Shown one piece after another: positions 14,901 to 24,141 of a stretch of 64,000 bases of DNA; the stretch's first letter is position 1; the number at the start of each line of letters is the position of its first letter. This DNA is from Acanthaster planci (Eukaryota; Echinodermata; Asteroidea; Valvatida; Acanthasteridae). The stretch covers positions 659,682 through 723,681 of the forward strand of contig NW_019091502.1 of the NCBI RefSeq assembly GCF_001949145.1, written 5' to 3'. A model generated the notes under the pieces. It was given only the letters and a program-made list of their open reading frames with translations, did no database searches and had not been told where the DNA came from. The position numbers and the translations under genes were made by a program.

Positions 14901-17900
14901 CTTTTTTTTTAAGGTTTCAAAGTTCTTTAAAAATTCATATCTTCATTTACTGGACACTTACACCCACATGAAGGACTGTCTTGTCTCTACTCTAATTTGA
15001 CAGACATCTATTGACGCCAGAGTATTTCAGCCAGGCCTGCTGCCATGTAAAAAGAGCCCACATTTTGCAGTGTTACGTAATTTTCTTTTGTTCACAAACC
15101 TGGCACAGTGCACTGCTAATCTCTTTTCAATAAGGACCAGATTAGCGTTCAGCCGTGCTGTGTGGCTCATCGCTAGGGTGGTGCAGTGCTTTTGTCCCCG
15201 GTGGTAATCCGCTTGCGCTAAATCCCCCAAACCGTGGTGTACTGTTTCAAAACAAGGCTCGACTATCTCCACTGTTCAGAGTGAAAAAATGTTGGTAATG
15301 CCCAGCAGCCTGGTCTTTTGTTATGAGAACAGTCTTTTGTTACAAGGCCCAGTTCCCTTTTCCGATTTCGGAGACCCCGGCCACGCATATAAAGAATACA
15401 ATTCTGGTATTGGCAACCCGGCGGCAAGTGGTTAAGGAGATTTATAGTTTTTGATGTTGAAGTAAAGTTTCACAAAAAAGCCCATTAATGGAAATTCCTG
15501 TGGTCAGGAATTCAAATGGGAGATTGCGTACTAAAAAGTTCCATCTTACTTGTTACTTCCTACAGCACTACACCTATTGTACTGTCATCTCTAGTGATTG
15601 GGTGCTCAACAATTGCCATGATCGTCATGCCATCTTTCTTAGACATGCTGAACTCTGCAAAGTGAGTACTCGCGAGAGTGGATCTAAAATTTGGTTGGAG
15701 GTTCGAACCCTCCCACTCTTGAGGAATGGGATGGACCAACCATTTTGCTGATGGCGTGAATGTGTCGTGGTGTCTGTGTTGGAGAATGTGACTGTGAGAG
15801 CCCTTCATAATGGGTTAGTGCACCTGACTGTCAGTCAGGCGTACAGGTTTGAATCCTGTCACTGGAGGGAATCTAGTTCTTTTATCATGTTTATTAACAT
15901 CCACTGATTGTTGCTCTGTTTTAAGGTGTCATTTTCATTTGGGTCAGATGTCTTTTGGATCAGATGTCTAATCGACAAGTTTGTTATAGGTTCAAATCCC
16001 ATCCCTGTATGGAATGAAGGTATCGGCACATTGATCATATCAGAATGTCCTCAATGCATTAACCAGACTCAACTTGGAGTTGCTTTCTAGGAACGTGTAG
16101 CCTTCAGTAGGAATTTTTTTGGCTTAAATCCCACTACTGTAGCCTGTCAGGAATCCAGCTCCGGATGGAAAGATGCTGGACCTTCAGTAGGAAGGGTGTG
16201 GTTCGAGTCTTTTTTTTGTTTTGAATGAAGCTATGGTTTTAGAGATCATTTTTTTGTTTACTAACTGATACGCCATGGCATGCACATTTCAGTTGAAGAA
16301 TTTGTTACAGTGTAAGGTCATGTGCCGACCCCCAAAGCCAAAAATTTTGGTTCTCAGTGCTCATGTTTTGTTAATGCTCTTCTAAATGCTAAATCCTAGA
16401 CTTATTTTAGTGGGTACCATTGTTGTATCCGAGACCTTGATGTCTGAGACCAAGATCGAGACCAACTCCTTCAAGACCGAGACCAAGGCACTTAAGACCG
16501 AGATTAAGACCTGAACTGCCGAGACCAAGGCAGTCGAGACTGAGACCAAGACTCAGACCCACTCCTTCAAGACCAAGACTTCAAGACTGAGACTTTCGCA
16601 GGTCGTGAGCAAGACCAAGACCTGGACTTCCGAGAACAAGACTGAGACCGAGGCCAAACGTTAACAATTTTCCTGGATACTATTTTGTGCAAAAGTAAAC
16701 AAGGACAAGCAACATAATATGATAAAATTGTACTGAACATATAAATTAACGTATGCAGCACACCATCAAAACATAAATAGATTCCATATTTCTTCATGAT
16801 TTTCACACTTTTTACTCTCCCTCTGGGAAATACAATGTAGTTGTGATTAGCTGCAGACTTTTGTTATATCAATACCATTAAGAGGCATATGGTTTAATAC
16901 AGACAGTTCACAATAGTGCGCCTCCAAGAGTTTGCAATGTGACCCTTTCCAAATGCACATTGGGTCGACAGATTTCATGCATCGTGATTGGCCAATGCGT
17001 TGCAAACTCATGGAGGCGCACTACTGTGAAATGCCCGTATTTTAACCATGAACTCCCAAGCCTATTTAATTTCAACTGAGACATGTGGCATATTTAAACG
17101 TTTCATGCAAACCTATTGGTCATGATGTGTAAAATACCAGAAGATCCTTACGTTAATGCTGAATGTCTGAGCTTACCAGGGATACTTGAATGATCACTAG
17201 ACTGGTTAGAAAGGTCAGTTACCCACTGATATGAAAACTAGACTCGAGGGCGGTCATGAGTGGTAGCTGGGTGCACACTTTTTTGTGGTCTCAACAAGTC
17301 TCAAGAGGGAGCCCTGAGACTTTGACATCGGAGACAGAGACCAAGACCGAGACCAGCACTTTTGAAACCGAGACCAACTGTCCTGAGACCAAGACTTTGA
17401 AAGGATGAGACCAAGATCGAGATCAAGACTGAGACCACAATAAAAGATCTCAACACGGTCTTGAGACCTACAACACTGGTGGGTACGGTGTTAAATTACA
17501 GCCACATTCTTGTAGGGGCAAATTCTTTCAAGCATGATATAAAAAAGTTGTTGATTTGCCTTTTTTCCAATAGATGGTATGGTATTCCTAATGATTTGGG
17601 ATTGAACGGTATGATATCTGGCCTATGGACAGGAGTATTTTCTCTCGGGTAAGTGTCAAAGTTTTGACTTTGGGTCCTTCCTGGGTCCAATTTTAACCTC
17701 ATCCTTCGATTTAAGCTTTAAAATCTGTTTGGAATTAGTTTTTCATCAGTTGTGCATTAGACAGATCTTCATGCTTGCACTGGTATGCATACTGTTGAGT
17801 AAATTTCATCAGAATGTGCAAAATGCCCAATAATTCTTACATCTCACAACTCATTATTTTAGGTCTGGCCACAGTAGAATGCCAGAAAGGCCACTCAGAA

Positions 17901-18555
17901 TTTTTGTGTTTCCTCTTTTTTTTGTGGACTGTCACAGCTCAATGCTGGGGCCTATCATAGGAGGCTCACTCAAACAGGGTTTTGGGTTCGGCAAAGCCAC
18001 GACATTATTAGCTGGAAGCTGTATTTTTACCATGCTGGTCTTGTGTTTCTTCGGAGTGTGGGAATATCGCTGTGGCAAGGGGTGAGTGGCCCTGAATCTT
18101 TGCAACCAGTTCTTTGTGTCTTTGTGATGTACATGAGTACACCCTCTGTATTTCCATTGTCACTACATTTAAATAACAAAAACTGCCCTGCACAATGGTG
18201 CACCATGGAAGTTCTCCATAAACCATGTGTCACGTGTCCCCTCAAAGACCATTCAGTTGATCATTCAATTATTGAAAACAGACTTTCCTTTGCAGAATTG
18301 TGCAATGTAGAGATATCACCAATTAAAAAGAGATAATTAGCAGTTAAAACAAGGTTGTTTGGAAGAGTTATAGTTTCTGCTGTTTCTAACATACAACCTT
18401 GCAAGACACCGTTTGAGTAATCTTTAGAAACTTTTATGAGATATACACGTAGGCTTGCGGGTACACCATGGAATTAATCTCTCCTTTTTTCTTTTAGTTT
18501 AAAGACAGCATTCATAATTTACCAAAAAGACAGAAATTCAGAAATCACCTTATAG
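8904..18555 (+). CDS. SLC18B1: SLC18B1-like vesicular transporter, 13 coding exons
   Basis: Exons: 8904-9260, 9390-9485, 11375-11448, 11845-11992, 12427-12495, 12893-12980, 13309-13445, 13865-13963, 14448-14539, 15566-15661, 17574-17648, 17938-18081, 18498-18555. They sum to 1533 bases in one open frame, about 510 residues. Borders are GT/AG and phases agree. The first ~92 residues are a polar, acidic tail, probably cytosolic. TM1 follows (ADVAAFSIMTPFFPIE). The TM2-3 loop (FGKILPVVGARF) matches major facilitator motif A. The glycine-rich GSMIGPAIGGLLYS segment sits near TM5 and LGPIIGG-like sequence (SMLGPIIGGSLKQG) near TM11. The ATG at 8904 is chosen because an acceptor-like cattcacag lies just before it, implying a 5' UTR intron. 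Family knowledge: SLC18B1 proteins are 12-TM vesicular polyamine/monoamine antiporters; substrate here is inferred. The last exon (tail GLKTAFIIYQ..., stop 18553-18555) is less certain. Without it the frame stops at 18083-18085, right on the GTGAGT donor. Confidence 0.88.
9521..10342. mobile_element. hAT-type non-autonomous element with GACTTG array
   Basis: The left end CAGAGTTGCTGACTC and the inverted right end CAGAGGTGGCAGCAAGTC resemble hAT termini. Flanks are ctgttttc (9513-9520) and ctgtttta (10343-10350), an 8-bp target duplication with one mismatch. Both subterminal parts are filled with degenerate GACTTG / TGACTTGACTTG repeats (about 9530-9620 and 10075-10330). It lies in intron 2 of the plus-strand transporter gene and has no transposase frame. 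Confidence 0.82.
10676..11270 (+). mobile_element. piggyBac-like MITE (TTAA), copy 1, 595 bp
   Basis: It starts TTAACCACTTGCCGCCGGGG and ends ...CCTGGCACGAAGTGGTTAA, so the ends are inverted copies of TTAACCACTT. TTAA at both ends fits the TTAA target duplication of piggyBac-type elements. A second copy of exactly the same length lies inverted at 14841-15435. No transposase is encoded. The element sits in intron 2, just upstream of exon 3. Confidence 0.82.
11275..11352 (+). repeat. tRNA-like (SINE) fragment
   Basis: TTGGTTGAGCACCCG resembles a polymerase III A box and TTGGTTCAAATCC a B box, about 50 bases apart. A short CCGAC...GTTGG stem lies between them. It is too degenerate for a working tRNA. 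It lies directly upstream of exon 3 of the transporter. Confidence 0.35.
14841..15435 (-). mobile_element. piggyBac-like MITE (TTAA), copy 2, 595 bp
   Basis: This is the reverse-oriented partner of 10676-11270. Its left end TTAACCACTTCACACCGGGG corresponds to the right end of copy 1, and it finishes ...CGGCAAGTGGTTAA. The length is identical and the sequence similar along its whole length, with scattered substitutions. It lies in intron 9. The two copies flank exons 3 to 9 of the transporter as an inverted pair. Confidence 0.82.
15671..16217 (+). repeat. Cluster of tRNA-like fragments / SINE debris
   Basis: Several B-box-like motifs occur in series: GGTTCGAACCC near 15699, GGTTTGAATCC near 15846, GGTTCAAATCCC near 15989 and GGTTCGAGTC at 16200 followed by eight Ts. 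The copy at 15804-15862 also shows a CCTGA/TCAGG anticodon-type stem with a seven-base loop reading GTC in the middle, and an ACAGG/CCTGT T stem. The copy at 15674-15719 keeps only an acceptor-like GAGAGTG/CACTCTT stem around a perfect GGAGG/CCTCC T arm. None is a complete tRNA. They lie in intron 10. Confidence 0.4.
16418..17478. mobile_element. hAT-type non-autonomous element with GAGACCAAGA array
   Basis: The left end is CATTGTTGTATCCGAGACC and the inverted right end CAGTGTTGTAGGTCTCAAG. The flanking GTGGGTAC at 16410-16417 and 17479-17486 is an exact 8-bp target duplication, as expected for hAT. Subterminal blocks (16430-16660 and 17280-17470) consist of degenerate GAGACCAAGA repeats. A smaller inverted pair (GTGCGCCTCCA...TGGAGGCGCAC) occupies about 16909-17030 in the centre. 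It sits in intron 10, has no transposase, and is 1061 bp long. Confidence 0.9.
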
Positions 18556-20741
18556 GTGGTTTTAATTTACATCTTTTTCCATGGGACACTGTGACTTGGT
18601 ATAAATTTATGGTATTTTTTATCAATACTGCTCAAACTATCAACACTGATTCAATCACCAATTCTGCTGCAAGAGAAAGTGCAGTTACCTACTTTAACAG
18701 AAATCAGTCCCTTTCTGATATCTTACGTTAACATTGTCTTGCATCTAGGAAGCGTATTCCATCTTCAAGAAGAATTTCTTTACACAGCTCTACAGATGAG
18801 GAACGGAGCCCCCTTTTAGATGGTATCAACACCTAAATGACTATTTCTTATGCAAGATTAATATCAAGTACAACTAGCCATATTTGACAATTGGAATGAA
18901 GTTTGAAAGTCAAAACCTTTCCAGTTCTTTCGTTAATATTTTCATCCAGTAATTTGAATTCATTTCTGCGACAAAATAAGTCAGAACGTTGCTACTTCAA
19001 AGAATAGCTTCACATTAGAAGTCAGGATATTATAAATTTAAAACACAATTGCTACTGGAACACAGAATAAACACAGTGCGCCTGTAGATGCACTGCATTA
19101 TTCTGTGTTTCACAAGCACGAGCGTGATATTACAAATCTATTCTTAAGCAAACTTGAGGCATAGTAAAGATATTATAGGAGCCTATGAGCACAAACGTGC
19201 CACCTTGAATTGAAAGTAAATTTTGCAGTTGTTTGTTTTGCTTTTCGGGTAAAATTAGCGCAGTGCTCTGAGTGAGAAAAGCACATTACACGGGGTTTGC
19301 TATGAACCCTGCAGTACAGTTACATGTATATCTCACGCTGTTTGTCGCCATGGATCGACCAATCAGAATTGAGAATTCAAGTTTGCTCGAAGGTAAGTAG
19401 CTTTGTTAATGTTGTAGTTGAGTTTCTCACAGTTCCCTGCAAGTCTGTTACAAGTCATCCCGTCACAAGCTATTTCACCTGTGAACAGTATTAAAAGCGT
19501 TTCTTCTGTGAAGTTCTGTCATTGTTTTCCCTGTCACTTATGACTGGTCATCATGAAAGGATTCGTGAGTGTCCCTTGAATACAACACAGGCTGTGTTGG
19601 TGGGGCGCTTGTGAAGTGGCCTCTGAGGTCACAGGTTGGAATCTCATTCTAATCTTCATTCAAATAAAAGTAACCTTCCAAGTTGGCCCTTTCTGTATTT
19701 TGCTTTTTATGAAGTATAATATTTATACAGGGTCATTCTTTTATTGTCTACGATTTTGTACGACAAAGTTGGGTAACTTATTTCAGATATACAGCCAACC
19801 AAATATATTTATTACAAAAATCCTACTTCAAAAAATATGATTTATATCAAATGTTAGAGTTGTTTGCTTTAGTGTAAATTCTGCATACATTTTATTGCCA
19901 ATGACAATCTTACCTCAGGATATTTATATGAAGTAAAGAGATGTTCATGGTAATGACTTAAAAAGAAAAAAAAACCTTTTAGTAGATAATATCGATATTA
20001 TTATTACATGCAATCGAAATAAGGAAACATCGTGTGTCTGTAGCTAATGGAGAATTTGATTCATTGTGTGATGCGTTATGTGTACAATGTATGAATATTT
20101 GAATTTGATGAGAAATGTGTCTGTATTCTCATGATCTAATTTAAATTGGAAAAAGCTGAAACCAAAATTTAATTATTTGCCGAATGTTTCTTCAGTAATT
20201 ACATGTACGTTAATAAAATTCATAATGCTGCTCGTATTTTCTTAGCTGTGTACATTCACTAAATTTGCCAGTGGTAATCCTATGGGTCTACATGAATAAA
20301 AGTGCTTCGAATTTGGACCCCAGATGTGTATTCTTATGGGACTTTTATGTTTCTTTGTTCAAGAGTTATTATAATTCTCATAGCTTAGACACACGTTATT
20401 ATATTATTATTCACGTAATAGCAAACGTACTTTCTGATTTTTCTGATTCTCACTGTTTCATGCGAGCTTAAAATCGCGTGTCTTGTTGATGGCCAAGCTC
20501 AAATCGAATTGCGAACATTTTTGATACTTTATATACTCGTGCCCGAAATACCAACATACAGGAAACAGAAGTAATGTAGTACCAAGTATAAATATTGTGT
20601 AAAAATGGCATTCTTCTCTGGGTGTTGAAGCTAGAATACCATTTATTTGTACCACTAGCATCTTTGTGCTCATCGACTGTAGAAACCATGCTTTTAACAC
20701 GTTGGATTACTCGGCCACCTAACCACTGGGAGGGAATCTCT
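18556..20741. other. Intergenic, no gene seen
   Basis: This lies between the convergent ends of the plus-strand transporter and the minus-strand GPCR relic. It is AT-rich, with several AATAAA-like signals (19663, 20211) that could serve polyadenylation. It holds a hairpin at 19058-19111 and a degenerate tRNA-like stretch near 19595-19640 (CAGGTTGGAATCTC). No domain-bearing frame was found. Confidence 0.5.
19058..19111. repeat. Hairpin, 22-bp imperfect arms
   Basis: GAACACAGAATAAACACAGTGC is mirrored after a ten-base loop by GCACTGCATTATTCTGTGTTTC. About eighteen of the 22 positions pair. It may be a small MITE remnant. Confidence 0.6.
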
Positions 20742-23700
20742 AAGACGATGGCATCAGCATACATTCATCTTTTGGAGGCATAGTTGGTCGAGGAGGAAGA
20801 TCTGGTCTCCTTGTGGAATTTTGTCCTTGTGGGGGTTGACTGTGATCGTTAGCGTCTCCAGATTCAAACCTAGGAGAATGATGCCAAGGCTGTACCTCCA
20901 ATGTCTCCATTGCCATGCTGACATACAACAGTGCGTCGGGATGATGTTTCTATTTCCAAGTCCGAAGATGTATTCGCAATATTATTGGTCTGAATACAAC
21001 TTGAACGAAGAGGAGGCAAAAGAGGTTTTATACTACGTGTACTCTTCTTGGATCCTGCCTCTTGGATTCTCGGGTCTTGTCCAAAGGGTGGTTGCCCCTT
21101 AACCCTGATGCCACTTAGGCGTGCCTTCAGCTTTGCAGCTTTGGCCTTGGTGTTGTTACATTCGTCCAAGTCAATGGAGCCATCTTGCAACTCCCTGGAT
21201 GTGTTCTTGGTTTCGGCTTCCTCGTCCTTGGAGTAATTTTGGGAGGAAAAAGCAAGGCGTTTGATCCAAATGTTACTAAGTATTGCTTTCAGTCTTCCGG
21301 CTCGTTTGGGCCAACCCTTGCCGACATACTCTCTGTCCTTGCTCGGAAAGGTCTTGGACGTTGGACCGGAACTCATCTCTATCGACTCACTGGCTGGGAC
21401 GCCGGTGCTCACGCTAGATGCCGTGGCCGAGGAAGACTTGCTTGCCTTTAACCTCGCCCAGCTGGTCTTGGTCCAGACGGACGAACCACTAGGGTTAAAC
21501 TTCTTGAGCCACATCTTCTTGACTTAGCCACTGAAAGTGAAGGAGAGGAAGATGAAGAGCCCCTGAAGAGAGTTGAGGAGAATGAAAAGGTACGACAAAG
21601 CCGTGACTTGGGGGGTGGGAGCACTCGACGCGAAACTAAACACCCAAGTGAAGCCCATCAGACTTGCAATCTGAAATGTGAACACCAGATCAGTAACAAT
21701 TGTCAATAAGGCCTACATCTATGATCAACTAAGTATAAAGCCCAAAGCCCCTTTCTCTGGAATAACATTATGGTCCTCGGGGTTAGAAATTTGAAGTACG
21801 TTAAGCTTGGTCTGTTTCAAATTTGCGACTTCATCAGCAAGTCGTATGAATAAACAAACTGTATAAACATCAAACCACTGCAAGCACCTTAGTAAACCGG
21901 TTACCGAAGTGATAGAAATTAGGAGGATCTCAACACATCCCATGGATTTTGGGATGGTAGACATGCCCCCTTCAGCAGTTTTTGTTTTCAGCAAAAAGAT
22001 GACTTCACCAGGTCTCCTGGCCATTGCAGACCCATGGAATTTTCAGACGTTCAATGACGCCACTCATAGATTTTAAATGAATCTTGTTACCAGTGTTAGG
22101 ATAAATTGAACTGGAAATGAAAATAAAAGCCATCTTACCCTGATATATCATCAGCTCCTACCGTGTTCGCTTCAGATTTTTCTCTCGACTATTATGGAAC
22201 TGTTTCTCTGATTTACGACGAGAGCGTCGGATGGCCCAGACGGTTCGCACAAACAGCAGAATGTTGATTACCAGGAACGTTGCCACCGGAACGCCAAATG
22301 CTACGAGGTTGATCATACCCGACGTGATTCAAAAAGCACGATCAGTACTGTAAATCACGCCGATCTCAGTGCAAGAGCAGAAGTGGATGAACAGGCACGG
22401 GATCGTAACCGTCAACAGGACTCCCAACGCGTAGGCAATACCAAGTAGGTTAGTCTTGCTTCAGAACAACTGGCTTGAAGAGGACGCTGGCTGGTTCCCT
22501 ACGAAGGTGTGCCAAAGCAAGAACGCCAGTACGTTGGTCCACGTCCAAAGAAAATGTCCGCTCACCGCTACAGCTGTTCATGCTTTTTTATTAGCAGCTG
22601 CATACCCACTTAGGCTGCAATGAGCGACACCACCATACCCATGATTGCCTTTCTGGTAGGGCGGTGTAGGCTCGGGAACGCTACATATGTAATGAGAGTG
22701 AGGCTTCCTGTGAAAACAGAAATGCTCAGTCCCACTGTAGTTAGAATTGCTTGGGCGTAGTTGAAGTTGAAAGACGGGGTGGACGTGTCCTGGTTAGCAG
22801 GGATGAGCAAACTTTGATTTGTCCGTCATCGGTTCGGACAAATTTGTCTGAGAAAAGTATCTGTCCGGTCTCATCGAAGATCAAGCTTCCATTTGGGTGA
22901 TTCTTTGATCCATCCATGTCCTTAACAGGTGAGAACTAAGACTCGTCCAGTTCCACAGAAGGACAAGACAATCCGATGGCATTCTCTCTGCAAACGCCAA
23001 TCTCAGTGCTGCTTCGATTCAGCTGAGATCCCGTCTTCTGAAAATGAATCCTCCGGCTGTAGCTTAAGAAGTGGAACCAAGACTCGGCTTCTTCGTTGAA
23101 GACCAAAATGGTTCAGTTGTTGGTGCTGGTTTGCGTGTTAGTACATCAGTTATGTATGAAACAAGAGCAGACATATTCACAACAATATTCGAATTTTTAA
23201 ACACAATTATATGAGTTTGTATCAACCTATCGGTAGAGATAATTGTGTGCGCCGACATAATGACGGGAAGATTGTTGCCGTCTAATAAACGAGACGTTTC
23301 CGTTGGACACACAATTTAGTTTTCCTCGCCCTCGTCAGGCGCCTGACATATGGAATAGAATATGGGGTTTCGGAATAACGACCCAGGGGCCATAACTATA
23401 GCCGTGAAGCTCTGACACGCCTCCTCGAACTCTTTGTTTGCAGTGTGGTTGGAACCACAGTCACTCACAACTGAAAGTGAGACCGCTAACCGCAATTGCG
23501 GGCAGCGCAAAGAAATGCGTGCAGTTGTTCCAAACCATAGTCTGAAACGCTGCCTTGCTTACGTTTCCTTGCCTTTCAAGAACTGACTACGGGCAGGTGG
23601 CATTCACTGTCCATGGAATGAGATCACTGGTTGGACGACCATGACACAGGGCACAGTAGGCATTCCTAAAAGTTATCCCCTGGCTATCTGTGACGGGAAT

Positions 23701-24141
23701 ATGTGTTGCTGGGTTCTCGTCAGTCAGCGTCTCACACTTTTGACGAACTAACTCGTTGTTGTGCAAGGCTGAGACGTCATCCGGAAAGTGACTCAGCAGC
23801 CAGAAATTGCCAATGTCTGGGTTGGCAGATGACCCTTCAATCATTAGGGAAAGACAATCAAGGTGTGAGACGTTCATACGATTTAAACTGCTTGGAGGTT
23901 TCTCCCCGGTGCATGTTGTGGCGAAGTCCAGGCAACAGTCGTAAAAAAAAACGCATGCCCAGTCGCACTGACCGGCGCTGTTCCGAATCCAGTTAGTGCC
24001 ACAGCCCATGCCTGTGCAAAGATGTGCGTCGGTGCATAGTTTCACAGAGATATTCGGGGGGATTTGAACCGTCTCTGCAAACGTTACATAAACGCCAAAT
24101 GTTTTGACGGTACTACATAACTTAATCAACAGTGACAAAAA
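20742..24141 (-). pseudogene. Decayed somatomedin-B / secretin-type 7TM receptor gene
   Basis: Two exon blocks are visible: 22162-24141, ending at a GT donor, and 20742-21670, after an acceptor ttcacatttcag. The N-terminal part has a cysteine pattern like a somatomedin-B domain (CTGMGCGTNW, then CDWACVFFYDCCLDF). FRNAYCALCHG and FRNPIFYSIC repeats follow. Next come SLIFDETGQILFSDKF and FVRTDDGQIKVC, TM1 (ILTTVGLSISVFTGSLTLIT), TM3 (GHFLWTWTNVLAFLLWHTF), TM4, TM5 (FGVPVATFLVINILLF), TM6-7 (MGFTWVFSF, LFILLNSLQGLFIF) and a tail of about 250 residues. In-frame stops lie at 23587, 22936, 22610, 22578, 22461, 22329 and 21524. Frameshifts are needed near 23480, 22815, 22585 and 20900. Similarity to adhesion-like receptors is clear, but the ligand is unknown. 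The retained intron shows it is not a retrocopy. Confidence 0.78.

Noticed and set aside
15804-15862. Functional tRNA-Asp(GTC)
   Set aside because: The anticodon and T stems are good, but the D arm does not fold with normal spacing and no matching acceptor stem was found.
21048-21527. Plus-strand open frames opposite the receptor tail
   Set aside because: They are shadows of the Ser/Lys-rich minus-strand tail coding sequence.
21725-22024. 99-codon minus-strand open frame between the GPCR exon blocks
   Set aside because: It has no receptor similarity and lies between a good donor (22160-22161) and acceptor (21671-21672), so it is intron sequence.
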